NCBI GenBank assembly: GCA_003135585.1
Contig: PLCH01000640.1
Span: forward strand, 1 to 5,604
DNA length: 5,604 nt
DNA from: Chitinophagaceae bacterium
Lineage (GTDB): Bacteria > Bacteroidota > Bacteroidia > Chitinophagales > Chitinophagaceae
Reading direction: 5' to 3'
Notes under the pieces: model-generated
What the model saw: only the letters and a program-made list of their open reading frames with translations
Database searches by the model: none
Told to the model about the DNA's origin: nothing
Position numbers and translations under genes: made by a program
Shown here: piece after piece, positions 5,501-5,604 of the stretch
Position numbering within the stretch: the first letter of the stretch is position 1
Layout: each line of letters starts with the position of its first letter

Positions 5501-5604
5501 ATAAAGAAAGTAAAGTTATTGCTTATATTGCCCTTGTTCTTCCTTTCCTTCCCAGAATGGGGTAATAATCTTGATGACGCGAAACAAATAGCTAAAAAGG
5601 AACA
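5501..5604 (+). CDS. N-terminus of an exported, probably thioredoxin-like protein (partial, runs off right edge)
   Basis: The plus-strand frame reads KKVKLLLILPLFFLSF, a clear signal peptide, followed by PEWGNNLDDAKQIAKKE up to the window edge. Basic start, hydrophobic core and a mature 'W-n-l-d-A-k-A-k-e-' helix match the beginning of periplasmic thioredoxin-fold proteins of Bacteroidota, in which this helix precedes a strand and the catalytic SGSDWCxxC segment. That segment would lie outside the window, so the family is a guess from 34 residues. The codon before KKV is ATA rather than ATG, so the start is odd. Alternatives are TTG at 5459 (adds 14 residues and would sit inside the proposed -7 element) or a point mutation that has weakened or killed the start. 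It is divergent from the sigma/barrel operon and need not be functionally linked. Confidence 0.5.
   Translation, partial: MKKVKLLLILPLFFLSFPEWGNNLDDAKQIAKKE

Noticed and set aside
1..5604. CRISPR array, tRNA, rRNA or riboswitch
   Set aside because: No regularly spaced repeats, no cloverleaf-type sequence with a T-arm motif, and no conserved aptamer pattern was visible on either strand.

Overview
The window looks like an AT-rich chromosomal segment of a Bacteroidota bacterium, most likely near the Chitinophagaceae/Sphingobacteriales. This rests on protein style: an ECF sigma factor with an 'inner-membrane helix plus outer-membrane barrel' partner, a collagen-like GPA-repeat lipoprotein, a DUF3108-type fragment, and a Bacteroidota-type tyrosine recombinase. 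Start codons also lack strong Shine-Dalgarno sequences, as is usual in this phylum. Nearly everything lies on the minus strand. The one exception is the start of a gene at the right edge on the plus strand.

Left part (1-762): the catalytic-domain fragment of a tyrosine recombinase runs off the left edge and has lost its N-terminal half. It faces the stub of a secreted DUF3108-family gene that keeps its signal peptide and first ~90 residues but lacks the rest. About 125 bases of unassigned sequence separate them, so this looks like a deletion or insertion scar. Middle left (763-2058): a 175-residue collagen-like lipoprotein gene with its own strong intrinsic terminator. It is followed upstream by 470 bases without a gene that hold two copies of an 11-bp palindrome.

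Middle and right (2059-5322): a stand-alone ECF sigma factor, then about 650 bases of apparently decayed or non-coding DNA. Next come a terminator and a two-gene operon, an ECF sigma factor and a membrane-anchored beta-barrel protein separated by 7 bases. The pair is probably a signalling unit: the barrel protein has a short cytoplasmic head, one transmembrane helix, a periplasmic linker and a C-terminal barrel, so it could restrain or inform the sigma factor. The two sigma factors are clear paralogues, but only one has a partner next to it. Right edge (5501-5604): the N-terminus of an exported, probably thioredoxin-like protein, divergent from the sigma/barrel operon and apparently lacking a normal start codon.

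All functional calls are from reading translated sequence by eye. No database search was run.
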